DNA from: Bordetella genomosp. 9
GTDB taxonomy: Bacteria > Pseudomonadota > Gammaproteobacteria > Burkholderiales > Burkholderiaceae_B
Assembly: GCF_002119725.1 (NCBI RefSeq)
Contig: NZ_CP021109.1
Location: forward strand, 3,100,001 to 3,164,000
Length of the DNA stretch: 64,000 bases
Reading direction: 5' to 3'
Numbering within the stretch: position 1 is the stretch's first letter; every line of letters starts with the position of its first letter. The notes beneath the pieces are model-generated. The model saw nothing but the letters and a program-made list of their open reading frames with translations. It had not been told where the DNA came from and did not search any database. Below, one piece after another: positions 45,121-53,535 of the stretch. The position numbers and the translations under genes were made by a program.

Positions 45121-45948
45121 TCAGTCTCCTGTGAATGTCGGCGCTTCGCCCGCCAGGAAGGCTCGCACGCCCTCCCGGTGGTCGCGGCTCTCGGCGTAAG
45201 AAAAGAAAGCTTGGTATTCGTCCTCGCGCAACGGTTCGCCGGTGGACAGGCGGGCTGCGATGCGCTTGTTCAAGCGCGCGGCCAGCGGCGCGCCGGCCAT
45301 GATGCGCTGCGTGCAGCAACGGACTTCCTCGTCCAGGCCGGCATCATCGACCACCCGGTTCAGCAAACCCTTGTCGCGCGCCTGCGCCGCGTCCAGGATG
45401 CGGCCTTCCAGCAGCAACTCCATTGCGGTGGCCCGGCCCGCCAGCCGCAGCAGGCCCGCCATTTCGTCGGGCGCCATGGGAAAGCCCAGCCGATTGATCG
45501 GCACGCCCAGGCGCGCGGAACGGCCGGCAATGCGCAGGTCGCAGAGGCTGGCGATTTCGAGGCCGCCGCCCACGCAGACGCCATCGATGCGGGCCACGAC
45601 GGGGTGCGGGCATCGTTCGATCGCGCGCAGGGCCGGCGCAAGGATCTGGCGGTGGTAATGCATCACCCCGGCCCCATCGGCGCGCCAATGCGGAAACTCC
45701 CGGATATCCGCGCCCGCGGCGAAATGGCCGCCCTCGCCGCCGATCACCACGCAACGCACGGTATCGTCGGCCGCCAGTTGCTCGAACACCGCTGTCAGCT
45801 CGCGCCACATGGCTACGGTGATGGCGTTCATGCGGCCGGGATGGGACAACACGACGCGCGCAAGCCCGCCGTCGCGGCGGCACCGCACGCGGCCGGCTTC
45901 GCTCCGGTCCTGGCCGCTGTCCGGGGAGCAGGTGTCGGCGGATTGCAT
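45121..45948 (-). CDS. Enoyl-CoA hydratase/isomerase (crotonase) family protein
   Basis: This 275-residue crotonase-fold protein has both oxyanion-hole regions: GEGGHFAAGADIREF (about residue 70) and IDGVCVGGGLEIASLCDLRIAG (about residue 120). The N-terminus is extended by about 20 charged residues. The active-site Glu pair of a hydratase cannot be assigned with confidence (LPINRLGFPMAPDEMAGLL region). Its place between malonyl-CoA decarboxylase and MatB suggests action on a malonyl- or methylmalonyl-CoA derivative, but this is inference. Gap to the decarboxylase gene is 6 nt. Confidence 0.88.
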   Translation of the reverse strand: MQSADTCSPDSGQDRSEAGRVRCRRDGGLARVVLSHPGRMNAITVAMWRELTAVFEQLAADDTVRCVVIGGEGGHFAAGADIREFPHWRADGAGVMHYHRQILAPALRAIERCPHPVVARIDGVCVGGGLEIASLCDLRIAGRSARLGVPINRLGFPMAPDEMAGLLRLAGRATAMELLLEGRILDAAQARDKGLLNRVVDDAGLDEEVRCCTQRIMAGAPLAARLNKRIAARLSTGEPLREDEYQAFFSYAESRDHREGVRAFLAGEAPTFTGD

Positions 45949-45954
45949 GCGGCC

Positions 45955-47295
45955 CTACCCCATCCGCGCAATGGCGCGGCTCACCGCCGGCTTACCGGCA
46001 TTCAGACGGCCCAGATTGTCGTCCAGGGCGTCCAGCTCGTACAGGTAATTCACCATCAGGCCTGCCGATTGGGCGAGGCCTTTGGCCGAGCGGTCCGCCG
46101 CCCAATTGATGCGTTCGATCCGCGCGCCGTTGCCCAGATGGAAGCGCGCCACAGGGTCCAGCGGCGCACCGGATTTCATGATTTGCAGATAAGCCGCCGC
46201 CAGCCGCATTCCAGCCCGCTGCACGACCTCGTTCTGCGCGGCGCCCGCCGCGGCGCGCCGCAGGCGCGCCAGCCAGCGCTGGCCGTCCGGCACCCCGCGG
46301 CGCGAACGCTCCCGCGTGCGTTCGCGCACGATCGCCTCGACTTCGTCGCTGCTCAACCTGCCCAGCCAGTCGGCCAGACCCGGGATGGGCGACAAGGTGG
46401 CGAACGATTTCAGCTTGGGCAATTCCTCCAGCAATTGATCGATGACGCGTTTGAGCAGGAAATTCCCGAAGCTGATGCCGCGCAGTCCCGGTTGCGTATT
46501 GGAGATGGAATAGAAAATCGCCCAACGCGCCTTGTCCAGGTTTTGCGGCGGCAGATGGGGGTCCAGCAGCGCCTGCACGTTGTCCGCCATCTGCGGCGCA
46601 AATGCAACCTCGACGAAGATCAGGGGAATGTCGGGCATCTGCGGATGGAAGAAGGCATAGCAGCGCCGGTCCTGGGCGACGCGATGCTTCAGATCGTCCC
46701 AGGACTGGATCTCGTGCACCGCTTCGTACACGATGAGCTTTTCCAGCAGGGACGCAGGCGAATCCCAGGTCAGCCTGCGCAGATCCAAAAGGCCGACGTC
46801 GAACCAGGCGGACAGCAGGCCTTCCAGCGCCCGGTCCAGCGGCTGCAGCCCGGCCACCTGCTTGCGCCAGCGCAGCATGTCGGCGCGCAGCGCCACCAGG
46901 AAACGCAGGCCGTCGGGCTGGTTGTTGAAGCGGCGGAACAAACGGCCGTTGGCCTCGTCCGGGGATTCCTGTGCGGCGCTTGCCGCGGCCAGCAGGCCCA
47001 GCATGGCGCGGCGCGCTTTGCCTTCCGCGGCGGCATATGCGCCGCACCACGCATGCGCCAGCCGGTTCGCCGCCACGTCGGTCAGGCGCGGCCCGAACAA
47101 GGGCCGCAGCGAGGCTTCGTCTGGAAAACGGTCCCTTTCCCACAGCCGGCCCAGCCGCGCCATCAGCCCGGCTTCGGTTTCGGGGCCATCGCCGTCGGCA
47201 TCGATCGTCGCGGGGTTGGCGAGTTCGCGGCGGGCCATGGACTTCTCAGGCAAGCGCGCGGCGCGCGCGGGGACGAGCGTGTCGGGGACGGTCAT
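45955..47295 (-). CDS. matA: Malonyl-CoA decarboxylase
   Basis: This 446-residue enzyme converts malonyl-CoA to acetyl-CoA and CO2. An N-terminal helical domain (FRRFNNQPDGLRFLVALRADMLRW) precedes a GNAT-like catalytic domain with IQSWDDLKHRVAQDRRCYAFFHPQMPDIPLIFVEVA, SISNTQPGLRGISFGNFLLKRV, FATLSPIPGLADWL and DPVARFHLGNGARIERINW, the last matching the catalytic Ser/His region of the family. The ATG at 47295 lies 50 nt inside the regulator gene, showing tight coupling. With MatB it routes malonate to acetyl-CoA. Confidence 0.94.
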   Translation of the reverse strand: MTVPDTLVPARAARLPEKSMARRELANPATIDADGDGPETEAGLMARLGRLWERDRFPDEASLRPLFGPRLTDVAANRLAHAWCGAYAAAEGKARRAMLGLLAAASAAQESPDEANGRLFRRFNNQPDGLRFLVALRADMLRWRKQVAGLQPLDRALEGLLSAWFDVGLLDLRRLTWDSPASLLEKLIVYEAVHEIQSWDDLKHRVAQDRRCYAFFHPQMPDIPLIFVEVAFAPQMADNVQALLDPHLPPQNLDKARWAIFYSISNTQPGLRGISFGNFLLKRVIDQLLEELPKLKSFATLSPIPGLADWLGRLSSDEVEAIVRERTRERSRRGVPDGQRWLARLRRAAAGAAQNEVVQRAGMRLAAAYLQIMKSGAPLDPVARFHLGNGARIERINWAADRSAKGLAQSAGLMVNYLYELDALDDNLGRLNAGKPAVSRAIARMG

Positions 47296-48097
47296 GAGCG
47301 AGCTCCTTGGCGGTGGTCAAGGAAGGCGCGGACGCCGCGCCCACCATGGAATCTGCCGGCGCATGAAGCGGTGCGGGGACCGGCACGGACGGCGCCGGCG
47401 CAGCCACCGTTTCATGCCGCCCGGCTTCCGGGTCCTGCAGGGCGTGCAGCGCATCGAGCTGACGCAGCAGATGCGCGCGGGCCAGCCGATCGGCCGCCTC
47501 GGCGTCGCCTTCGCATATCGCGGCGAAGATGGCCATGTGTTCGGCGCAGGACGCCTGCATGCGGCCCGGCAGCGTGAGACTTTTGTGGCGGGACAGGCTC
47601 AGGACCTTCCGCAGATTGCCGATGGTTTCGGACAGCCAGCGGTTGTCGGCGAGCGCCTGGATGGCCTCATGGATGACATAGTTGGCCTCGTAGTAGGCAT
47701 CCACGTCGCCCGCGGCGGCATGCGATTGCAGGGTATCGTGAAGCGCGCGCAAACGGCGGATGTCACTCGCCCCGGCCTTGCGCGCCGCCTCGTAGGCGCA
47801 GCGGCCTTCCAGCATGGCCATCAGCGGAAAGATGTCGTCCAGATCCCGCATGGACAGTTCGTTGACGAAGCATCCGCGCCTCGGCTCCAGGCGCACCAGT
47901 CCCTCGCTCGCCAGCAATTTCAATGCTTCGCGCAATGGCGTCCTGGATATGCCCAGTTCGGCGGCGATGCGAAGCTCGTCGATCCATTGCCCGCCGGCCA
48001 GCGTGCCGGAGCGGATCATCGCGCGCAGCCGTTCCGCGGCTTCCAGGTAGAGCGCCTGGCGGACGATGGGTTGCGGCTTATCGACGGCAGCCTTCAT
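47246..48097 (-). CDS. matR: GntR-family (FadR/FCD) regulator of the malonate operon
   Basis: This 283-residue regulator has an N-terminal winged helix (AAELGISRTPLREALKLLASEGLVRLEPRRGCFV) and a C-terminal all-helical FCD effector domain (FPLMAMLEGRCAYEAARKAG, YEANYVIHEAIQALADNRWL, with the metal-type His residues HEAI and AEHMAIFAAI). A Pro/Ala/His-rich tail of about 45 residues extends into the start of matA. The start is ATG at 48097. By position it should sense malonate or malonyl-CoA and control its own operon through the palindromes at 48174-48207. The symbol is assigned by context. Confidence 0.9.
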   Translation of the reverse strand: MKAAVDKPQPIVRQALYLEAAERLRAMIRSGTLAGGQWIDELRIAAELGISRTPLREALKLLASEGLVRLEPRRGCFVNELSMRDLDDIFPLMAMLEGRCAYEAARKAGASDIRRLRALHDTLQSHAAAGDVDAYYEANYVIHEAIQALADNRWLSETIGNLRKVLSLSRHKSLTLPGRMQASCAEHMAIFAAICEGDAEAADRLARAHLLRQLDALHALQDPEAGRHETVAAPAPSVPVPAPLHAPADSMVGAASAPSLTTAKELAHDRPRHARPRARRALA

Positions 48098-48173
48098 GCG
48101 GACGCTCGAGCAGTGGGAGACGCGGGCGGCTCGCCAAATGAGCCGGACGGAATTCAACGGGGTGCCGCTCAGG

Positions 48174-48207
48174 CCGTAATTCATAATTACGGTAAGACGA
48201 ATCTTAC
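48174..48207. promoter_or_regulatory. Twin palindromic operators upstream of matR
   Basis: A perfect 8-3-8 palindrome, CCGTAATT-CAT-AATTACGG (48174-48192), is joined to a perfect 6-4-6 palindrome, GTAAGA-CGAA-TCTTAC (48192-48207). They lie about 80 nt before the matR ATG, where the promoter is expected. They are likely GntR-type operators. They differ from the rhizobial MatR site as I remember it. Confidence 0.55.
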
Positions 48208-48370
48208 TCTTCGAGGGACAACCGGCAAGCCCTGCCGGACTCAGGCAAACCCTATCCCGGAGCGCCGGCTTGTTGCGCTTGCAAGGCGCGGCGGGCTGCA
48301 AGCGACCGTTTCGCGATCGCCCTCCTTGACCGGCGAGCCGCGGTGCGGTCGGCCCGGCCCCGCCTTCACT

Positions 48371-49141
48371 TCAATACGTCAGCCGTCCCCCGCGAGCCTG
48401 TCCTGCCAGCGACCGCGCCCAGCGGCGCGCCGGCAGACGATACGTCGCCTCCACCACCGCTGCGCGCTCGAGCAGCGCTTCGACCGGGACGTCCATGGGC
48501 GGCCCGGAGAACGCGAGCACGATGCGGTTGCCCGCATCGATTTCGGGCAGCAGCGCGAGCCGGCCATCAAAGGCTTCGGCCAGGTTTTCGATGTTGCGGG
48601 GGAAGCTTGCGTGTTCGCCAAACAGGTTGACGGCCAGCACGCCGGTATCCCCCAGGACGCGCCGGCAGTCCCGGTAGAAACGCACGGAGTCGCGCACCGG
48701 GCCTCGCGCCTGCGCGTCGTACAGGTCCACCATCAGGATCGGACAGCGGCCGGCATTCGCGGGATCGGAGACCCACGCGCCAGCGTCGGCCTCTTCCACC
48801 GTCAGCCGGGACGGGCCGGGCAGCCGGAAGAAGGCATGGCATATCGCGGTCACCCGCGGGTTCCATTCCACGGCCACCACGCTGCTGCGCGTGTGCTTCA
48901 CACAGAATCGCGCCAGTGAACCGGCGCCCAGGCCGAGGAGCCCGATGGCGCCCTCGCGCGGCGGCTCCATGAACAGCAGCCAGGCCATCATCTGGCCGGT
49001 GTATTCCAGCACCAGTTCGGCGGGATCCGCGATGCGCATGGCGCCCTGGATCCACGGGCTGTCGAAATGCAGGTAGCGAACGCCGTCCGACTCGGAAAGC
49101 GTGGGGATGTCCTGGACGGACGGCGTGGCGCGTGGCGGCAT
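48371..49141 (-). CDS. Spermidine synthase-like methyltransferase-fold protein
   Basis: This 256-residue Rossmann-fold protein of the spermidine-synthase/SAM-dependent family has the nucleotide-binding loop IGLLGLGAGSLARFCV (about residue 80), VVAVEWNPRVTAICHAFF and the strand ILMVDLYDAQARG. The aspartates that hold the polyamine are not evident, so it may be one of the uncharacterised spermidine-synthase-like proteins common in betaproteobacteria. The ATG at 49141 is 8 nt after the thiolase stop, so it is likely co-transcribed with the thiolase gene. Confidence 0.8.
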   Translation of the reverse strand: MPPRATPSVQDIPTLSESDGVRYLHFDSPWIQGAMRIADPAELVLEYTGQMMAWLLFMEPPREGAIGLLGLGAGSLARFCVKHTRSSVVAVEWNPRVTAICHAFFRLPGPSRLTVEEADAGAWVSDPANAGRCPILMVDLYDAQARGPVRDSVRFYRDCRRVLGDTGVLAVNLFGEHASFPRNIENLAEAFDGRLALLPEIDAGNRIVLAFSGPPMDVPVEALLERAAVVEATYRLPARRWARSLAGQARGGRLTY

Positions 49142-49149
49142 GCTGGCGG

Positions 49150-50331
49150 TCAGATCCTCTCGAAAATGGCGGCGATGCCCTGGCCGCCGCCGATGCACAT
49201 CGTCACCAGGGCATAGCGGCCATTGATGCGTTGCAGTTCGTACAGCGCCTTGACCGTAATGATCGCGCCGGTCGCTCCAATCGGATGGCCCAGCGAAATG
49301 CCGCTGCCGTTCGGATTGACCTTGGCGGGATCCAGGCCCAATTGCCGGGTCACCGCGCAGGCCTGCGCCGCGAAGGCCTCGTTGGCTTCGACGACGTCGA
49401 GCTGATCCACCGTCAATCCGGCCCGCTCCAACGCGGCCTGCGTCGCGGGGACCGGCCCGATGCCCATGTAGGCGGGGTCGACCCCCGCGTGCCCGTACGC
49501 GACCAGCCGCGCCAACGGCTTGACGTTGCGCCTGGCGGCGGCATCGGCACTCATCAGCACGACCGCCGCCGCACCGTCGTTGATGCCGCTGGCGTTGCCG
49601 GCGGTGACGGTGCCGTTTTCCTTCTGGAACACGGGCTTCAGCTTGCCCAACGCTTCCGGATCGACGTCGCGCCGCACGTGTTCGTCGACCTCGAAGCGGA
49701 CCTCTCCCTTGCGGGTCTTGATGACCACGGGCACGATCTGCTCCTTGAAGCGTCCCGCGTCGATGGCCGCGGCGGCGCGGCGATGCGATTCCAGCGCCAG
49801 CGCATCCTGGTCGGCGCGGCTGATCTCGTAGCGGGCCGCCACGTTTTCCGCCGTGATGCCCATGTGCACGCGGTCGAAGGGGTCCGTCAGCGCGCCCACC
49901 ATCATGTCGGACATGGTGGTATCGCCCATGCGCGCGCCCCAGCGCTGCGCCGGGGAAATGTACGGGCCGCGGCTCATGTTCTCCGCGCCCGCGCCCACGG
50001 CGATTTCGGCGTCGCCCAGCATGACGCTCTGCGCGGCGGAAACGATGGCCTGCAGGCCGGATCCGCACAGGCGGTTGACGTTGAACGCCGGCGTTTCCTC
50101 GCCGATGCCGGCGTTCAGGGCGGCCACGCGCGACAGATACATGTCCCGCGTTTCGGTATTGATGACGTGGCCGACCGCGACGTGGCCCACCTCCGCGCCG
50201 TCCACCCCGGCGCGCGCCAGCGCCTCGCGAATCGCCGTGCTGCCCAGGTCGATGGGCGGCACGTCCTTGAGGGCGCCGCCAAAGGTGCCCACCGCGGTTC
50301 GAGCGCCGGACGCAATGATCACTTCTTTCAT
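49150..50331 (-). CDS. Acetyl-CoA acetyltransferase (thiolase II)
   Basis: This 393-residue biosynthetic-type thiolase has the acyl-accepting Cys in NRLCGSGLQA (about residue 90), catalytic NEAFAAQ, His in GHPIGATGA and the second Cys in MCIGGGQG. It condenses two acetyl-CoA or cleaves acetoacetyl-CoA in ketone-body or polyhydroxyalkanoate metabolism. The ATG at 50331 follows AGGAGA. No phaB/phaC genes are adjacent. Confidence 0.95.
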   Translation of the reverse strand: MKEVIIASGARTAVGTFGGALKDVPPIDLGSTAIREALARAGVDGAEVGHVAVGHVINTETRDMYLSRVAALNAGIGEETPAFNVNRLCGSGLQAIVSAAQSVMLGDAEIAVGAGAENMSRGPYISPAQRWGARMGDTTMSDMMVGALTDPFDRVHMGITAENVAARYEISRADQDALALESHRRAAAAIDAGRFKEQIVPVVIKTRKGEVRFEVDEHVRRDVDPEALGKLKPVFQKENGTVTAGNASGINDGAAAVVLMSADAAARRNVKPLARLVAYGHAGVDPAYMGIGPVPATQAALERAGLTVDQLDVVEANEAFAAQACAVTRQLGLDPAKVNPNGSGISLGHPIGATGAIITVKALYELQRINGRYALVTMCIGGGQGIAAIFERI

Positions 50332-50431
50332 GATGGGTCTCCTGTAAAGGCCGGTGCGCTTGGCGGCGCGGGCGCCGCCCTGCAATGCGCGTTGTGGGAT
50401 GGTCCCGTTGCGGGCGCGACGGCGCGCCGGC

Positions 50432-50806
50432 CTAACGGCCGGCCGCCTTCGCGCTCACTCCATTGGCCATCCCCATGTCGGTATTGGGTACATCATCCAG
50501 CAGTACGCGCACGTCCTCGCCCGACACGCCCAGGGACTCGCGGGCCGCGGCGTTCAGGGCCGCGTACAGCGCGTTCTTCTGGGATTCCGTACGGCCGGCG
50601 ATCAAATGCACGTGGAACACGACGGAGTGCCGGCCCGCTTCGCCACCGACCATGATGTGCTCGGGCGCGATCTCGTGCAGCATGATCCGCACGCTGCGCA
50701 GCGGCGCGTCCAGGCTGCTCACGACGGCCTCGGTCGACGTGCGCAGCAGGGCGGTTTTTCTGTCGGCTGACCAGCCTGCCACGACATGGACGTGAAGTAT
50801 GGGCAT
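50432..50806 (-). CDS. Tautomerase-superfamily protein, fused double-domain type
   Basis: This 124-residue protein is made of two beta-alpha-beta units of about 60 residues, each resembling 4-oxalocrotonate tautomerase. The first begins MPILHVHVVAGWSADRKTAL, so Pro-1 would be the catalytic base after Met removal. The second begins HSVVFHVHLIAGRTESQKNAL and lacks the Pro. This length and layout resemble the trimeric fused tautomerases such as cis-CaaD and MSAD. Substrate is unknown. The start is ATG at 50806. Confidence 0.88.
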   Translation of the reverse strand: MPILHVHVVAGWSADRKTALLRTSTEAVVSSLDAPLRSVRIMLHEIAPEHIMVGGEAGRHSVVFHVHLIAGRTESQKNALYAALNAAARESLGVSGEDVRVLLDDVPNTDMGMANGVSAKAAGR

Positions 50807-50824
50807 GGGATTTCCGGGAGGATC

Positions 50825-50860
50825 GGGGAAGAAAGAACGCCGCCCCGAAAGGCGGCGTTC
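50825..50860 (-). terminator. Rho-independent terminator of cfa
   Basis: On the minus strand, a perfect 10-bp stem GAACGCCGCC / GGCGGCGTTC with loop TTTCGG is followed by TTTCTTCCCC. It lies just after the cfa stop codon and before the tautomerase gene. Confidence 0.75.
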
Positions 50861-50913
50861 CGCATGATGCCGGATACGCTTTCCGTATGGTAATACGGGT
50901 ACGGGCGGCGAGT

Positions 50914-52179
50914 TCAGGCGGGGGTCGCGGCGTAGACGTAATCCCGGCGCCAGGGATAGGAAAGATCGGCCGGATGGTCCAGTTCGTCGGAACGGCCCGT
51001 GGCCAGCGTCTGGCCGAGCACCTGGTGCAGCGCGATCCAGCCATGCTCGAAGGCCATGGCGCAGCCCGCCAGGTACAGGCGATACGCGCGCAGCGATTTC
51101 GCGCCCTGCTCGCCCTGCAGGATTCTGGCGGCCTCGTCCAGGCGGCTTTCCAACGCATCGCTCCAGGCCCAGAGGGTGCGCGCATAGTGCGGGCGCAAAT
51201 TTTCCACGTCCACGGCTTCCAGGCCGCCTTCGCCCATGGCTTCCATGACGCGGCTGATGTGGGTCAGCTCGCCGCCCGGGAAGATGTATTTCTCGATGAA
51301 TTCGCCCATGCCGCTGCCCAGCTGGGCATTGTGCACGCCGCCTGCCGTGATGCCGTGGTTCATGACCAGGCCGCCCGGACGCAGCAGCCGCCGCAGCTTG
51401 GCGAAATAGGCCGGCAATTGCGCGCGCCCGACGTGCTCGAACATGCCGACCGAGGCGATCTTGTCATAGGGACGCAGCTCGTCCAGCCTGCGGTAATCCA
51501 GCAGCTCCATCCGCACGCGGCCGACCAGCCCTTTTTCCTCGATCAGGCGATTCACGTGTGCATGCTGGTTGCGCGACAGCGTGATGCCCGTCGCATCCAC
51601 GCCATAGTTTTCGGCCGCCCACAGCAGCAGGCCGCCCCAGCCTGCGCCCACGTCCAGGAAGCGTTCGCCCGGCGCCAGGCGCAGCTTGCGGCAGATGTGG
51701 TCGAGCTTGGCTTCCTGCGCCTGGGCCAGCGTCATGTCGGGCGTGCGGTAGTAGGCGCAGGAATACACGCGGCGCGGGTCCAGCCACAGCGCGTAGAAAT
51801 CGTCCGAAAGGTCGTAGTGGAATTCGATCTGTTTGGCGTCGCGCTCCACCGAATGCCGCTGCACCGACACCATGCGGCGCATCAGCCTGGTGAACCAGCC
51901 GTCGGGGGCGCCGTCCACGGGCGACTTGGGCAGCAGGTCCGCGGCGGCGCGCATGACGTCGTGCATGTTGCCTTCGATGTCGACCAGGCCTTCCACATAA
52001 TCCTGCCCCAGCACGCCCACCTCGCCCGCGGCCAAGTGAGCCAGGGCAGCCTTGCTGCGCACGGTGAATTTCACCTTGGGGTTCGACGCGCCCAGCGTGG
52101 CGCCATCCGGCATTTCCAGTTGAACCGGGATCGAAACGGATTGCAGCTTACGTTCCACCGCAGACAACACAGGATTCAC
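50914..52179 (-). CDS. cfa: Cyclopropane-fatty-acyl-phospholipid synthase
   Basis: This 421-residue SAM-dependent enzyme adds a methylene bridge to unsaturated acyl chains of membrane phospholipids, usually in stationary phase or acid stress. The N-terminal lipid-binding domain precedes the methyltransferase fold (IEFHYDLSDDFYALWLDP, LDVGAGWGGLLLWAAENYG near residue 175, MFEHVGRAQLPAYF, FIEKYIFPGGELTHIS). The GTG at 52179 was chosen because GAGG lies 9 nt upstream; a TTG three codons earlier would sit right on that site. It is divergent from the Bcr/CflA pump. Confidence 0.95.
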   Translation of the reverse strand: MNPVLSAVERKLQSVSIPVQLEMPDGATLGASNPKVKFTVRSKAALAHLAAGEVGVLGQDYVEGLVDIEGNMHDVMRAAADLLPKSPVDGAPDGWFTRLMRRMVSVQRHSVERDAKQIEFHYDLSDDFYALWLDPRRVYSCAYYRTPDMTLAQAQEAKLDHICRKLRLAPGERFLDVGAGWGGLLLWAAENYGVDATGITLSRNQHAHVNRLIEEKGLVGRVRMELLDYRRLDELRPYDKIASVGMFEHVGRAQLPAYFAKLRRLLRPGGLVMNHGITAGGVHNAQLGSGMGEFIEKYIFPGGELTHISRVMEAMGEGGLEAVDVENLRPHYARTLWAWSDALESRLDEAARILQGEQGAKSLRAYRLYLAGCAMAFEHGWIALHQVLGQTLATGRSDELDHPADLSYPWRRDYVYAATPA

Positions 52180-52215
52180 GACAGTCAACCTCGGAAGAAA
52201 TAACCTGCGGACTTT

Positions 52216-52234
52216 ATCGGAATTTGTTTCCGAT
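52216..52234. promoter_or_regulatory. 7-5-7 palindrome between cfa and the drug pump
   Basis: ATCGGAA-TTTGT-TTCCGAT is a perfect inverted repeat in the 136-nt divergent gap, 37 nt from the cfa start. It is a candidate operator for one or both genes. Confidence 0.45.
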
Positions 52235-52315
52235 TTGAACCTTGGCAGCGCATGTTACATTCGCCTTCGCGCATTAACCCTGCGCAACCTCCGCCATTCA
52301 GGCAAACGTCATCCA

Positions 52316-53509
52316 ATGTCCCCTTCCCTACCGAAACGCGGTCTGCCAGGCTGGCTCATTCTCATGGGCGCTCTGACCGCGATAGGCCCGTTTTCGATCG
52401 ATCTCTATCTGCCCGCCTTTCCCGCCATCGCAGCCGGCCTCAATGTCGGTCAGGGCGATGTGGAGCGCACCATGGCCGCGTATCTGATCGGCCTGTCGGC
52501 CGCGCAGATCTTCTACGGCCCGCTGGCCGATCGCTACGGACGCAAGCCGCCGCTGCTGGTGGGCCTGTCCCTCTACGTCGTCGCATCGCTGGGATGCGCC
52601 CTGGCGGTGGACATCCATAGCCTGACGGTATGGCGCGCGGTGCAGGCCCTGGGCGGCGCCGCCGGCGTCGTCATTCCGCGTGCCGTCATCCGGGACCACT
52701 ACGAGACGCAGGACGCCGCGCGCGCAATGTCCCTGCTGCTGCTCATCATGGGGCTGGCGCCCATCCTCGCGCCGTTGATCGGCGGGCAGCTGCTCTTGAT
52801 CACGGGCTGGCGCGGCATTTTCGGCCTGATGCTGGCCGCCGGCGTCGCGCTCATGGCGGCCATGCTTTTCATCATGAAGGAATCGCTGACGCCCGAACGG
52901 GTGGTGCGCCTGCACTGGCGCACGATCGCCGGCAATTACCGCGACCTGCTGCGCCACCGCGGCTTCATGGCGCACAGCCTGGCCGGCGGATTCGGGCAGG
53001 CGGGCATGTTCGCCTACATCGTCGGTTCGCCGCGCGTCTTCATCGACCTGTACGGCGTGGACCCGCAACACTACGGCCTGCTGTTCGGATTGAATGCCGC
53101 CGGGCTGATCGGCGGCTCGCAGGTCAGCGCGCGCCTGCTGCGCCGTCACACGCCCCGGACGCTGCAACGGCGCGCCTTGAATACGCTGGCCGCGGCGAGC
53201 CTGGTCGCGGTGCTGCTCACGCTGGCGGGCTGGATGACCCTGCCGCTGCTGATGGTGTGCCTGATCGGCTACATGACGAGCCAGGGCTTCGTGAACCCGA
53301 ATTCCGCCGCCTTGGCGCTGTCCGAGCAAGGCCGCCGCCTGGGCGTGGCGTCGGCGCTGCTGGGAACCCTGCAGCTGTCGTGCGGCGCATTGGCGGGCTT
53401 CTGCGTCAGCCTGTGGCAAAGCGACAGCGCCCTGCCCCTGACCGCCGTGCTGGCGGCCTGTGCCTGTCTGTCCTGGCTATCCGGACGAGCCGCCCGCGCT
53501 GCCACTTGA
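52316..53509 (+). CDS. Bcr/CflA-family multidrug efflux MFS transporter
   Basis: This 397-residue inner-membrane drug:H+ antiporter has about 12 membrane segments. It carries the DHA1 signatures: IGPFSIDLYLPAFP in segment 1, the GPLADRYGRKPPLLVG motif between segments 2 and 3, and QALGGAAGVVIPRAVIRD (Bcr/CflA motif). The ATG at 52316 gives a normal short N-terminus. Members export bicyclomycin, chloramphenicol, sulfonamides or cysteine-like metabolites; the specificity here is unknown. Confidence 0.93.
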   Translation: MSPSLPKRGLPGWLILMGALTAIGPFSIDLYLPAFPAIAAGLNVGQGDVERTMAAYLIGLSAAQIFYGPLADRYGRKPPLLVGLSLYVVASLGCALAVDIHSLTVWRAVQALGGAAGVVIPRAVIRDHYETQDAARAMSLLLLIMGLAPILAPLIGGQLLLITGWRGIFGLMLAAGVALMAAMLFIMKESLTPERVVRLHWRTIAGNYRDLLRHRGFMAHSLAGGFGQAGMFAYIVGSPRVFIDLYGVDPQHYGLLFGLNAAGLIGGSQVSARLLRRHTPRTLQRRALNTLAAASLVAVLLTLAGWMTLPLLMVCLIGYMTSQGFVNPNSAALALSEQGRRLGVASALLGTLQLSCGALAGFCVSLWQSDSALPLTAVLAACACLSWLSGRAARAAT

Positions 53510-53535
53510 CCTGACAGTTGCATTCATAGTAGTAT
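53506..53535 (+). promoter_or_regulatory. Candidate promoter for rpmB-rpmG
   Basis: TTGACC (53506-53511), an 18-nt spacer, then TAGTAT (53530-53535) form a good sigma70-like pair overlapping the end of the MFS gene. It would yield a leader of about 290 nt before rpmB. Confidence 0.5.

Noticed and set aside
48371..50068. 565-residue protein spanning the methyltransferase-like gene and the thiolase region
   Set aside because: The first half is an out-of-frame reading of the thiolase gene; the real protein starts at 49141.
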